Shown one piece after another: positions 24,301-36,863 of a stretch of 64,000 nucleotides of DNA. Below the pieces are notes generated by a model, which did not search any database, was not told where the DNA came from, and saw only the letters and a list, made by a program, of their open reading frames with translations. This DNA is from Paragonimus westermani (taxonomy: Eukaryota; Platyhelminthes; Trematoda; Plagiorchiida; Troglotrematidae): positions 30,853-94,852 of the forward strand of contig QNGE01003068.1 of NCBI GenBank assembly GCA_008508345.1. The letters are read 5' to 3'. A program made the translations under genes and the position numbers. How positions within the stretch are numbered: position 1 is the first letter of the stretch; each line of letters starts with the position of its first letter.

Positions 24301-27300
24301 GCCAACTGAAGTCACTGGAATAGATGTTTTCTCAGTTCCTTTTCAGAATGGTGGAATTCTGTTTTTGTCTCAGAGAGACTAATCCGTATAGGAAAAAATG
24401 GCGCATCACGTTTTATTGCATTTGTTAGCAAGAGAAGACAGTCAGAAGGCACTGCAACTTTAAGTATTTAAACCATGGTGACATTTTTACTGAATATGTG
24501 TTCTTTGTTGCTCTGCTGGTTTGAACTGTTCGATAAACCTTACTTCTTAAATCCTGAATGAAGTTCCCCACTTGCGTTTTCCAAATTGTCACTGATGGGT
24601 TGCTCTTCCCCAATACATTCTTCTGAAATATACACACTGGTTGCACATCTCCAAATCCCTCAAATGTTCTTTGTAAAACGGTGTGCACTTATAATTCCTT
24701 TGTATCATCAAAAATTCCGACAAAACAGACGAATTTATGGCTGAAGAATTTCCAGAGGTGCATCTTTTGGTTGCAACCGTTGTCTCACATTCATTGTCCA
24801 AAAATGAATGAATTAGCAAGTTTCTTTCGTCAACATTATACAGTTCGCTTTATGCTTTAGCTACTTCTAAATTAATATCAACCCATTTTTAGTTCTCATC
24901 TTCCTCTTGTTTGTGCAGAAAATGTAAAATTCGAGATGGTTTTTTTTCAGATGACGAGATAGTTTTATCCCCGAAATCTCTGTGTGGTTGTATCGTTTTG
25001 CAACAGGCAGCTATGTCATGAGAACGACAGAGTAGCGAACAAGACTTGTTTTCTGTGTTTGATCATCAGGTTAATTACAACACAATAAATATGAAAACAT
25101 TGACTAATGTGAGTCAGATAAACGGTCAATATAGGTTAAGGACGACATGTTTGTTATCAGTTACGTGATCACTGTTCCGAATCATGGGCCTGACTGATTG
25201 TGGGCCAGGGGAGGTTGAGTGTCCGCACGAACTTCTTCTGAGCGCAGAGGTCAGGGTTACGCAATCGGATGCTGATGGCTTCGGCAACAGTCAACATGTG
25301 TTAGAATTTTATGACAATCCTTGCTAACTCCTTAATCCACACGCAAGCTACTGTGTTTTTCCCGCTACTGACATTGTAAAATGATGCGGCTTACCGTTTA
25401 GTTTCCATATTTTGTAGCGGCTAGAGCTCCTTAAACTGTGCAAAAAATCCTGTCTCTGAAACCATGTTGCTAGAAACCATGGAGCGTTCCATACTAATCT
25501 AAATGAGTACACGTTCAATTAACCTCAGTGTTTATCATCCAGACTTTAAGATATGTTTTGTATTTTGTGCACACCGGTAATGTTTTCGCCATAGCTGCTA
25601 TGTGTCTGTCACATGTATAATGTGTTCCAACTTTGTAGGACATAGGTTGAACAAAATTGGCATACGTGTTTCGTACATTTTCCCATACATTCCAGATCGC
25701 AAATTGGTGCAGATAACGTGTCAGATTTTTTCTAACTCATCACATCTGTAGTAATATCGGTATTGTCCTAAAATACTTAGCGGAAGTCCAACTTCTCGCT
25801 CTCGAGTTATTAGAGCGGAAGGCTAATTAGACATAATGCCTAGACGAAGCGTGATCGCAATTAAGTGGTCCACGCGATCTAACTGCCGTGTAAATTTAGG
25901 ACTGAGTTTTATCAGGCTAGAATCTAAATTAGTTAAACAAAAGATTCATAGTAAGTGAGGGCAGTTTCACCTTTAGTTGCTTGTTACAACATAGCCAGCT
26001 AAGATAGCACAAACTAATGAATGATAATTACAAAACTGTACATAACATTATGAGAACATTTGTTGACTGTGGAAAATTGTGGTATCCTTATTCGAAGATT
26101 CGAATTTCCATCATATGTGGTAATATCCTTGAAAGGCACTTTTGGAAAAACTACGCACATAGTGTGAAAAAAGTTGGGATCATGCGTTGAAAGAACCATA
26201 TAAATCCAAATAAAATCATTCTTATACGATGGAACACTTTGGAGTAAGAAAGCTACTTTTCAAGTTAATTTGAAAGCGTACAGGTTACACAAAGTTTGCG
26301 TTAACTCCGAGTCGCAGAAACCATTACCCGTTCCTACAAAACGGTAAAATTATTCAACTATGATTCAATAAAACTTGATAACTTTCCATGTTCCATAAAA
26401 ATGAATATTACTTTAGTAAAAGTTAAGGGTTGAAAAGGCCTGGGACTAAATTCACGCGGGGGTAACCGATTATATTGGGCATAGTTTTTATCTGTTCTTT
26501 TGGTGATAGTGTATGTCGTATCTCCTGGCTGAACCACAGCATTATGTAATTCCGTAATAATACTATCAATCAATTAAACTCAATACGTGTTAGAAGTTTG
26601 AAGTGTTAGCCACTGAACGTCTTTATTCTTTCGTTCGAAGATTATGCCACAAAGCAATGCTCTCAACAATCACTCACTAAAGTAAGTAATCAATAAAGGT
26701 TGCGAAAATCTTAACAAGACGTCATACTCCATATTGTCTCAAAATTCCCCACACACTCCTCTCACAAGAATGCCTAATAAATAGGTGTTCATCGGGTTTG
26801 ATGGTTCACCATGAAAGAACTACAAACAATTGGCTCATTAAAACAGGTTGCAATCATCCGCAAGCTGGAATCTAATAAGGGTCAGGAGTGATTGTGTAAT
26901 ACCTGACAAACTGCTATTGAATTTCATCAGACAAAATTAACCGGTATTCCCATAGCGATCTTATCTGACTCAGCCAATATGTACGCTAATTTGCTGTTGC
27001 TATAGCTGATTAAGTAAGCAGCGTTCATGTGGCCTTTGACGAACATTGGCTGGTAATTTGATCAAAATTTCTTGTTTCTGGATTTTACATTCTCTTTTCT
27101 CAAAGCTCTGAACGTATCGGCCCTTTAGCGGTTGACCTGCAACCAAGAATGCACCCATCAGGACACCCATAAAAGTTTGGGAAATTCCTTTGCAAGCAGC
27201 GTCTTGGTCACCAACTAATGCCTATTCACTGTTCGCGGGTCAGATTTTCCGACTGGTCTGGTCCTAATGAAACCAAGCGACGTCGAAACAACTGTACGTC

Positions 27301-28295
27301 TTTCACTCTTAAACAATGGAACCAACCGTTTATACTTCCTATCTTTCATACATAACCTACAGGCTTTCGTCCGACACTAGACAGTTCTATGGAACTCAGC
27401 ATGCTGACTGAAAAACACCAAGGTAATTGACAACCATGTGTGATATACAGAGCTGCTTGATGAATTACGAGTCTCTTTTATCACACTAGATGAATGGAAG
27501 CGGTAGTCTTGCAGCAGAGGGTGATACCTCTATCTATCTGGAAGAACGTTGACCACAACGTCACATTTCGGCATTCACATCATCTAGCAGAGTGTTAACG
27601 TGTTTAAATTTATATGGACGAATGTACAGAACAGGTTGGCATGTATGAGAAACGAAGCATGGATGATCGACTGTTAGTTTTTCAGATGAACCATGTTTAC
27701 TGACATCTGAGTAACGATATTAAGTTGTTTATTTCCTCCGAACAAGTGGTTATTGATTTGAGACATGACTGCAAGTTAATAAAAAAGACTGTGCAGAGGC
27801 AATATAATTCATACAAATTGTGTTGGTCGAACCCACTCTGGGTGGATGCTACTATCTTGTCAAACAGTGTTATAAGTATTGTACAAACCACAAGCAAGCA
27901 GCATTTGAAAATTTATGTAAGCCCTGCGCTAAATCTCACGGATTACGACGAAAACTACTGGAATGGTGGTCGGCATGACTGAAGTCAGGCACTTTTTTGA
28001 TAAGGGTTTTCGGAAATATGTTGAGTTCTTTAAAGCACAACTGAGAAACAGAAAGCAGAATCGCATCGTAGTGCCTATCCAAACATCGATCGCAATTAAA
28101 GTTGGTGGTTTTTGGTGCAGTTAGAAGAACTATTCTCATTTACATTAGTCACACACTTTGAGTTGGTAACTTGCAAACATTTCGGTAGGCGTATCATTCA
28201 ACCAGGTTCTATCAAATGATACACATCAAAATGTCTTTAAATGGTCATGATAGAACCGGTTTCTCGAATTAAATCATATAATTTGCCAGCAGATA
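18321..28295. other. Long stretch without a supportable gene
   Basis: Ten kilobases with only short frames (87 codons at most). A minus-strand segment near 18480-18405 contains a B-box-like TTGGTTTGAATTC and may be a SINE head. Positions 21154-21354 (plus, 66 codons) and 20650-20904 (minus, 84 codons) have protein-like composition but no recognisable domain or splice frame. No rRNA, tRNA or transposase was recognised. Confidence 0.4.
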
Positions 28296-28299
28296 AACC

Positions 28300-28485
28300 G
28301 AGACTTGGTCACTTTGAGGTTATACACTACTCACAACTGATCACAGCTGCCGAGTCCAGGTAGACTGTTCAGTCAGCATTTTCAAACAGCTCTTGTTATA
28401 GTTCCAGGGTAGTGGATGATTTTGCTACAGTCGAAATCAGTACTTTTGAACACGTTTTCACGAAGCAGTCAAGTTGGCTACAGTT
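28300..28485 (-). repeat. SINE-like interspersed repeat, copy 5
   Basis: This aligns with the copy at 4415-4655 along nearly its whole length. The tail block 28300-28370 (ending in GAGTCCAGGTAGAC) corresponds to 4432-4495. The minus-strand tRNA-like head near 28485-28430 corresponds to the head of copy 1. Substitutions are frequent, so this is an old insertion. Confidence 0.6.
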
Positions 28486-28489
28486 CCAC

Positions 28490-31400
28490 CGACTCTGTCT
28501 CATGCACGACTAAGTGACTGTATGTGCACGTCCAACCGCATTCGTTTGCGGATATAGCCCAGTTTGGCCGATCACCTTAGTTTGAGACAGCATATACCCT
28601 GTTAATTCTAGCTGATGGCCCCAAGATTAAGATTTTCGAGGCAGGGTGACAACCCCGATTTAACTGAGCCTTCTGAGCAGTTCTCTGGGTTAATAATGAA
28701 TAGTAACAAGGATATGAACCACTGATGAGGTCTAGTAAGAAGGAGCGGGTGAATATAGAACATTTATTTTAACGCAAAACCTCTGGTCAAATTTGTAATG
28801 TTCAACCGCGAATAGATGATTTACTACTCAAAATAAAGCAGTAGCTGAAAATATCCTAATAATGTTTAAGAATAGCATGTAGGCTGTGGTTTTAAATAGC
28901 CAGAATATTTGCAAACAGAATGATCGGTTCTTAATCCTTCGAAAAAGCAGAATGTGTCAGGCCGCTCTTCTTATCAAAGTTTAACAGCTCACACGGATAA
29001 CTCTATAAACCATGATGGTTCCCTCCAGCTAGACACAATGCAGTGTGGCTCCGCAGTTTATACATGTCGTAGTAACTACTAAGGTGACGATTAGATTCCA
29101 TCATTATGGTTAGAACTTTTTAACATCCACACTAGATTTCGTTGCCAACCTTTTCTACCAAATATCACTGATGTTTCTTGTAGAATAAAGAAAATTCTAA
29201 TTATGTAAAATATGTAACATTACAAAAAATGTGAGTATACGGAACACAACCGAGCTTGTTTAAGTCATTGCTAAGTCGTTCCTGCCAATTTAAGATAATC
29301 TGCTCAGTGATGCACAACCAACAATTCCAATAATACTTATAGAGAGGATGGCATTATTGGGGCTACCTTCCAAGTCCGGAAATTGTCAGAAAATACAGTC
29401 GAAAGGATTAGAATTTATGTGGTACTGTTGTAAAGAATACAAAAAATTGCCCTCACAACTTGAGTGTGAACAAACCGGATGCTCGGATTATCCGGCGAAC
29501 GAAAGCGTTCAAAGTGGAGCAACTTAAAAAGAGTTCACAAACGGCCATCAGCCAACGGAAACTATTTGTTAAAACAATCGGTCATAAAGCCAAGGAAGAA
29601 AGCTTCAATGGCGCAACGCCGGTATTTATTAAAGTAAGAAAATTAACACCTTCTACGTGTAGTCATTCTAAAAAGCTCATTATCACTGTGCGCTGAACTC
29701 AGTAATGGCCAGATGGAGGCAAATTTGGGAGCAAATTTTTAAAAACAAGCTTAACATGCTCCAACAAAGTCAGCGTTCCAAACCATGCGAAACATACAGC
29801 AAAATACATACTAAACAATCTTCAACAAATCCGAAAATCATTATTTGATTTGTTTTGCGGTAGAACACAAAAACCAACGTTTCTGTTAAGTGATGCTTCG
29901 AAGACCTCTCCTGCCACCTGGTCCTCTAAGTAAGTGAAATGCCATCACCAGATTGAACTCTACCATATAAGTACGACGTTAGAGTTATTTTGTACGTCTC
30001 TTTTCCTACCGTTGTTAGTCGATATGATTGCAATACGGTCTATCTGCAGAGAACATGTCGAAAGTGCGCTGAAACTGACCTGGAAAACCTCATACAGCGT
30101 GTTTCTGTATAACTTGTAGATGGGGACCGTCATTAGCATCTCTTACGGTCAGGGGAAACCCATTCCACAACAGTCGTCTTCAAACAATCAATTTATTCTA
30201 ACATATGAAATAACACTTCAGTTTTAAATGGGTTTTTACAAAATCATTAGACTCACTTCTGACTTGTTTCGGTATGAATCGTTTTTCACCGTTAATCACC
30301 GCATTTAATATATTTAGCGCATACCCACCCACTTATGGTAGCATCTTTAATACACAGTTATATCCTACCTATTAATAAATATCCCACTCATGACGTTGCT
30401 TGTATGTAGTCCACCAATTCCACCACTGAAAGCATGCAATCGTTTTGCTCCTAACATTTTGGGAAACGACAGTCACCACTTCTCCCCTCAGTATTTGTAA
30501 CAGTATCCACAAACTGGTTTGCACACACTGTCATCAGCTGCATAGTTCTGCGTTTGATTGTCCAACCAGAGTGTGTGTATTGAGCTTCTTCCGCATTAGA
30601 GGACGGATCATGTAACATTGTGGTTGTTTTTATTCGCGCATCGCCAAATGTCAATCTTTACGTCTATATTTTCATTCAGTGATCGTAAGTTACAATTCTG
30701 CTGGTTATCGCTTCTTAGCGTGTCTATTGATTATGACTGAAGTTGATTATTCTGAGGTGTACAGACTAATTTCTTGGCCGTTGTGAAAACAACCATCAGT
30801 AAATTTCGCAACAAATTCCATTTGACCACCTGTAAGTTTATTTTCGTGTCTACCGAATTAATAACTCGGCTGAATTCCAAAATTGTGTGTGATGTTTATT
30901 ATCAATGAAACTACGGGTAGCATTTTCCACTTTGTTTGAAATGTTGCAAATAATCAAACGAAGTTGAATCCCGATAAAGAGGCAACTGTTGCCTGTTACC
31001 AGAAAAAACAACATTTGGCACCCAAAAAATGTAGCCTTGAGAAATTCCAAATAACCTTGAGAAAAAGAAGTTGCCGGTACGCATTACGAAACGTACCGTG
31101 CCACAACAACAGGATGAAACAACAGGAATCAACTCGATTAAATAAATGTCTGCCAGGCTGAACTGCATCACTTTCTCTGTTTCATGTGAAGATATAAAAC
31201 GGAGATAATGCGAAATGGAAAGATGAAAATTTGGACACTGAAAATATGGACAAGCGAGTAATTCCAGAGTTTTCGGAGCATGCTGTGAATGAGCAGGTAA
31301 TATTTTATCGAGCTCACTTATCGTACTTTATCAGAAATAATGTTGTTCTTTCTCTAACCTACTTGAACCGTCGCGGCCGATTTCCTGATATAGGACGGAT

Positions 31401-33744
31401 ACGAATATGCTTACGTCACAGGAAGTTTGATTACAACGTGATCTAGCACAAATTCCATGACGCACTAATCGCTGAATTTAACCCCAACACATTAGTGCTA
31501 TACTGTTTGTCTCAGACCTAAGTGAGACATTAGATCCGTGCTGATGTTAAAAGCACTGACTGGAATTGTGCAGAAGCTCAGCCAGCCTCAGGCTTCTAGA
31601 CGACAATATAACTCCGTGGAGCATAACTAAATCAAATGAATCAGTGTCCACAACTTTCGGCATCTGCCGTTCCTTTGTAGGACGTGTGGCCGAAGTTCAC
31701 CGGCGGATTTTGGCCACCAAGCACACTACTTACCTCACCTCAGTAATATACCTCCCAAATTGAAATGAACTATCTTTAGGCGCTCTGTTTCCAGCTGCAC
31801 ACTGAACTCATCGAGGAGAGGATGGATTGATTTTCGTAGCCCTTCGAACCCGTCAGTTAGAAACGTCTCTTTCGTGTAAGACACCAGAGTACAATGGCTA
31901 GTTTCCAAACACTGTGCGGAAGATGTCAGAATTGTTCCATCGGTCCACCGATTAACAGTAATCGAGAATCCAGTTTATCACATTTCGAACCAAGTAGGGA
32001 GCTGCAAGCATTTTGATGATCACAATGCCCACGCTGAAACGTCTCTGGATGGAGTTAACACGTTTGTACCTTGTAACTCAGTAAATCAAACTGACATACT
32101 ACTGAAGGGTTATACGAAAATAACATAAGTTTTATTCACTTGCTTTTCGAGGTACCGTTTACCGCCACTGTTAAAAAACGGGCGATTACATTTTTATGTA
32201 TCTGTCTATCACATAACAAATCAGTGTACACAACTGAGTTGAGAACAAAAGTGCGGAAATGTTCATATGACTATTCATTTCCGCAACGTAGTGTTTGTGC
32301 TAGTATGTACTGCCTTTTTAATGTAACATACACCTCAGACGTTAATGAGTGCACCCAGAAGGCGGTCGTCGCTGGTGGTCACCCCGATATCCACGGTAAT
32401 CTTACACGTAGTAGCAGAAACTATGTCCCGATCCAACTTCACCAGATTATCGCCTCCAAGAGTTTCACGGGCACACTTAATCCGCGAACAAAGAAGATAC
32501 AATGAGTAAACGGTTTTTCACATGTTTTCTTCTGACTTTGGTTTATGCATGAAATTGTGCGTGATTGTCGAAATTCTTATCGCAACTGACCTTAGGTAAC
32601 ATTGCGATAAACAAGGGAAAAAGTACTCCTGAAAATGGGTTATCCGTATGGCTTCTTTTAAGAAAGTAAACCTGAGCGGTAACCAAAGTTCGTATGTACA
32701 AGGCAATTTATTCGCTTATTCTGATAGAGGACCTGCTTTTCGCTGACTACGGCCTTAGCGATGTTTCTCCGATCGAATCATGAATGCTGTTCATTACTAT
32801 TTCTGCAGGCTTTCACGTTGTTAATGTTACTTTGTTAAACATGCAAGGATTTAGCTGGCTATCTGCAGACCCATGGTGGAATAAGTTGGAACAGAAGATC
32901 AGTTGTAGCCAGCTACACATAAACACAACCCATACTAAGTGGATAAACCGACAGTAATGACGCAAATGTTGCATTACCAAGATCATGAAAATGTTTACAA
33001 AATTCTTTTTGACCCAAACGTTGACTCGTCTGTGTCGCCCTTGTGGCAGAGTTCACTGAAATAACGTCCTCTCTGTTGTGCACGCATTGCGTTTTGCACA
33101 AAACACCCGGGTATGTAACTCTGATACTGCAACGCATGATCCCTCTGATTCAGCATTCACTGAACTTTACACGAAGCTAAGGATTTTCTAAGTTATTAAC
33201 TTCAACACCAGTTGGTGATCGTCATTATTTCTGGCAATAAAATTTATCTAAGCTTTTGAAATCTAAACGCATAGAGTTGCATTAATTTACGCTGTATAAT
33301 ATTCACCACAAAGTAAAAGCCGTAAGAAGCGGTTCTGACAGGCGCTTACACAAGGCCTGAGTTTAGATCCCCAGCTGCACGTAAAATCTTGGGTGGATAT
33401 TCATCAAAGTCCACATAGGTTTTAGTGAATGAGCGAACCTATTGGCCACCTATCTGACTAATACTACCAGTTTGTATGCTGTTGACTGTCGCTTCGCCCA
33501 CCGTAGCAGCTTGGTAAAGAATAGAAACTGACAGTTGTCTTCCATACATGTGCGAGCTCGTCTTTGTTGAGAGCCATCCAACACAGAAATTTACTAGTCT
33601 TTTATACACAGAGGACTGGCAGGTTTCAAGCAACATCTCGAGTCAATGCAAAATGAAGGGCTTAAGTGGTCATGGTGGTAATTAGGCATTTCGAGTTAAA
33701 TTTATTCCCCCGACGAACTCCTGGTAATCCGTCCTACAGTGTAA
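28490..33744. other. No supportable gene
   Basis: The longest frame (32140-32505, plus, 121 codons) has an unremarkable first half and a more GC-rich second half (after about 32340). It has no motif and no recognisable relative. It might be an exon or chance. Other frames are under 90 codons. Confidence 0.4.
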
Positions 33745-33936
33745 ACCTCCTTCTCTATATTTTTCTCTCCCAAATATAGTCGAACACATTCCTTCGGTTA
33801 CATAAACAGTAATCACTCAGTTGGATTCTGCCCTGACGAATATCGACCGCAGTTACCACTCTCTCCCATCATTTCATCCACCCAGCTAACAGGTGCAAAA
33901 TTGCCCACATCAGCCCGGAAACCCAACCGAACAACC

Positions 33937-35133
33937 ATGAATCCTAATCAGTACCTTCGTATTGATCGCCAACGTTCATTACCGCCAAATGATGTGTTTA
34001 AACGAAAAGAATCGCCAACACGTTTCGTTGGTAGTTACGAAATTCCAATAGCCCGTATGCCAAGGACCAGTAGCTTTAGCTTGTTTCCACCATCGTTCGA
34101 CAGTGGCTATCGATCAGGCACCCTGAACACAAGTGTGTATGGACAAAAGCCAGTGAGATTTGCACACGAGCGCACCAGAAGTGCAACCCTGTCACCGAGT
34201 TTGCCATCGACCAGGTGCCCTATGATTTCCGAAAGTCGCTTTCCAATGGATGATGCGTTCTGTCTGCCGTGTGCGCACGAAGGTGCAGACTGGGAAGATT
34301 GTCGAATAATGATCCAGTGTTTTGGTGTAGGAAACGGTGGTAGACATCTTTACCGTGGGTGGACCAATCGTAACACACGCCAATGGCACTATGGTATAGT
34401 CGGACAGCGTGAAGACGTAAGGAATGTGCCTACGTGGGTTATGGATCGACAGACCCCAACCGCCCACGTTCCAGGTGGGTACACACGAAACCAAGTGGTT
34501 GCCCGATCAGTCCGTCTATCCATCGTGCCGTTAAATCCAATCTACAAACGTAAATTCCATGCAAAAACTCGCGCATTCGCCCAGAGGTTAGTGGCTAAAC
34601 CTCAACTTTACGGTTGGTATAAACGGCTACTTCAGAAAATGGTAAGTCTATCTTGTTGATTTGCCTTTTGTACTAAGTTTTTAGTTGGACCTGGTAAGAA
34701 CTCCCTTTGCTGTGTGATACATAAGCTGTTATCCGATTGATAGCAATGAAATACCTTGCATAAGTATTTCTCAAACGAAACGGTAGTCTAAGTTCACTTG
34801 CTAGTTTATTCTCGATAAGACCACAACTAACTTGTTCAGTTAGCAATATATCTCTGTTTAGCAACAAGGCTGATTAAGCACAGACGAGCTTCCTGATCTG
34901 TATACACAGGTAGTTTCCAATATGCTGTTGAAAGCTGCACTGACGGAGCCTGCATATTTTAACGAGATCGTTTCACATTTCTGTGGAACAACCCTCTCCC
35001 TGTTGCGTCAGCCCCTTCTTGTCTTTATAACTTAATGCTTTGCCGGATAAGAAAACTGTTTGTTCATGACCTCCGCATACAGGTTCTTCAACTGCCTACT
35101 CGTGCCGAAAACCATCTGCGTAACTCTGAATAG
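33937..35133 (+). CDS. Predicted two-exon gene for a basic 251-residue protein of unknown family
   Basis: The frame is open from 33745 to 34659, the longest plus-strand frame in the window. The first ATG (33937) has A at -3, and starting there gives 235 codons to 34641. There a strong donor (ATG followed by GTAAGT) ends the exon in phase 0. A phase-0 acceptor at 35081-35082 (CGCATACAG) leads to a 16-codon terminal exon, 35083-35133, ending in TAG. The frame also runs upstream through a strong acceptor-like pyrimidine tract at 33750-33779, so a 5' exon may exist and the start may lie further up. The product is Arg-rich, Ser/Pro-rich in its first 90 residues, and aromatic in the middle (repeated Trp near residues 110-175). 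I see no signal peptide, membrane segment or known domain. Splice frame and length argue for a real gene, but its function is unknown. Confidence 0.55.
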
Positions 35134-36553
35134 TAACCACTAGTTGGTTCAACCGAACCAGGATGGACAAAGAGGTTGATTTGGAAATCAGTCAAACTTG
35201 GCAGGTGATCGTTTTATCTGAATGTCCCATTCACACATGTATCATAAAGTTGATGAACTCACTACGAAGACTTTAACAAGTCAGCCATATATGTCCACCG
35301 TTTTAATCCGCTGCTTAGTTCGGGTTACCATTCCAGACGATCAGATGAACAAACGGACAGCCTACCGGATTTCATTTCAAAAATATTCAATGAGCTGTCA
35401 GCTGCACAGGGCCCGCTTGAAACCTCACGTTAAACGTTGCATCCGCCGGAGTAACATCAGCTCTTCGGTGTCAGCGACGATTTGTAGGGAACGCTTTGCC
35501 CGTCGATCGGAAAAAGGTCCTGGTTGACCAAAGTAGAAAATGTGTGATGCCTGTGTGCTGATGGAAATTTCATTCTTTAGGTAAAGAGAATATAAACAGG
35601 TTTTACTATATTTGGTCGCTGTTATCCCCGCAATTACATTTGTACCATGAGTATTAACTCATGGCATGAGCATTTCCAGTTGAGTATTGCCGAGTGGTTA
35701 CATGAGCATGCAGCACAACTACAGGTGTCGAAACATGACGGAGTAGTGATAAATAAAATTTCGTATACAAGACTGTTACCAAATTTATCATCATAGCGTT
35801 GCTAACTGCACAAGAAATAAAGCCCACAGATTTTGGCCTTATTGATGTAGACATTTGTCTATGAGAACACGACACGCTATATCGCATGGATTTTCGCGGG
35901 ACAAAACCACACACATCATCATCACTAGAATCCCATCATAGGTTGATTTATTGGTTTAAACAGATCAAATCAACGTTTTATACACGCATTGTTAGAAGAT
36001 CTTCAGGTCAAGCGTCAATCCTTAAGTGTAACCAATTCCAAATCTCAGTCAGGTTTACTTCGTATCAATTGGCAGATGAAATATCTTGATCAACAAAGCT
36101 GTTCGACCCTCACTAAACGAATCGTGGGAAGAGAAAGAGACTTGGTCTAATCCTCATTGACATTTGCCAGTCATTAAATATGGCAGCACTCCATGACACA
36201 ATCATTTTTTCTTCGCCACTTTTTTCGATTTTTGTTGCTGAAAGTTTGGAAAAGGGAAAATCAAATGTTTAAGAGAAAATCCTCATCTGGTCAGTAAATT
36301 TCTATAGAATACAAAAAACATGGTTGAAAAATTGAGAGAAGTCCGTGGGTTTTGAATAACGACGGAGTGAAACGGTCACTACCAAAACGGTCTAGGCACT
36401 CCGTCAGTGGTAGCCTAATTTGACTGCTAGGATAACGCGATAGAAAAGCACAGCTTGGGGTAGTTTACTCGTTTTGATTTCAGTTGTCAAACCGTTCCAG
36501 CAACAGGCTGTTCTCAGGTGCAGTCCCAGTGTTGTGTAGTTTAACACAACTAG
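35134..36553. other. No supportable gene
   Basis: Short frames only. The frame 35222-35527 (plus, 101 codons) is Arg-rich but unsupported by splice frame or motif. Some of this stretch may be 3' untranslated sequence of the preceding predicted gene. Confidence 0.4.
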
Positions 36554-36863
36554 GTGAACAGCATTTGTAGCATGGCCACGTCTCTTAGATACTCGACGGT
36601 AGATCTTACTGCCATTTTTCTGAATCCTCGCCAAAGCCGTACTAGTGGAGGATTTCCTATACATATCCTATCGTGCACCGAAACTAGCAGAAGGCTGAAT
36701 AACCAATTACGTTCCTTGGGATTCTTGCCTGTCAGATTGTCATATGTACCATGCATATACTGGGGGGTTAGGTACGCAAAGTTACGACCCGTGAGGTCTT
36801 TTGTTGTGGATGCGGATGAGAAAAACCTTCACAAAGTCGTCTTTGAAGAGCACATAGGTCAAG
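36554..36863 (+). CDS. Possible coding exon ending at a strong splice donor (unknown protein)
   Basis: The plus frame 36554-36883 is open for 109 codons. Its last third, with residues such as FVVDADEKNLHKVVFEEHIG, looks more protein-like than its surroundings and ends at AAG followed by GTGAGT (exon end 36863, phase 1). Candidate acceptors lie at 36549-36550 (before GTGAACAGC) and near 36683-36690. No partner exon was found and no domain is recognised. The opposite strand is also open, so this may be chance. Confidence 0.25.

Noticed and set aside
34192..34494. 100-codon minus frame
   Set aside because: It is antisense to the longer, splice-supported plus-strand gene.
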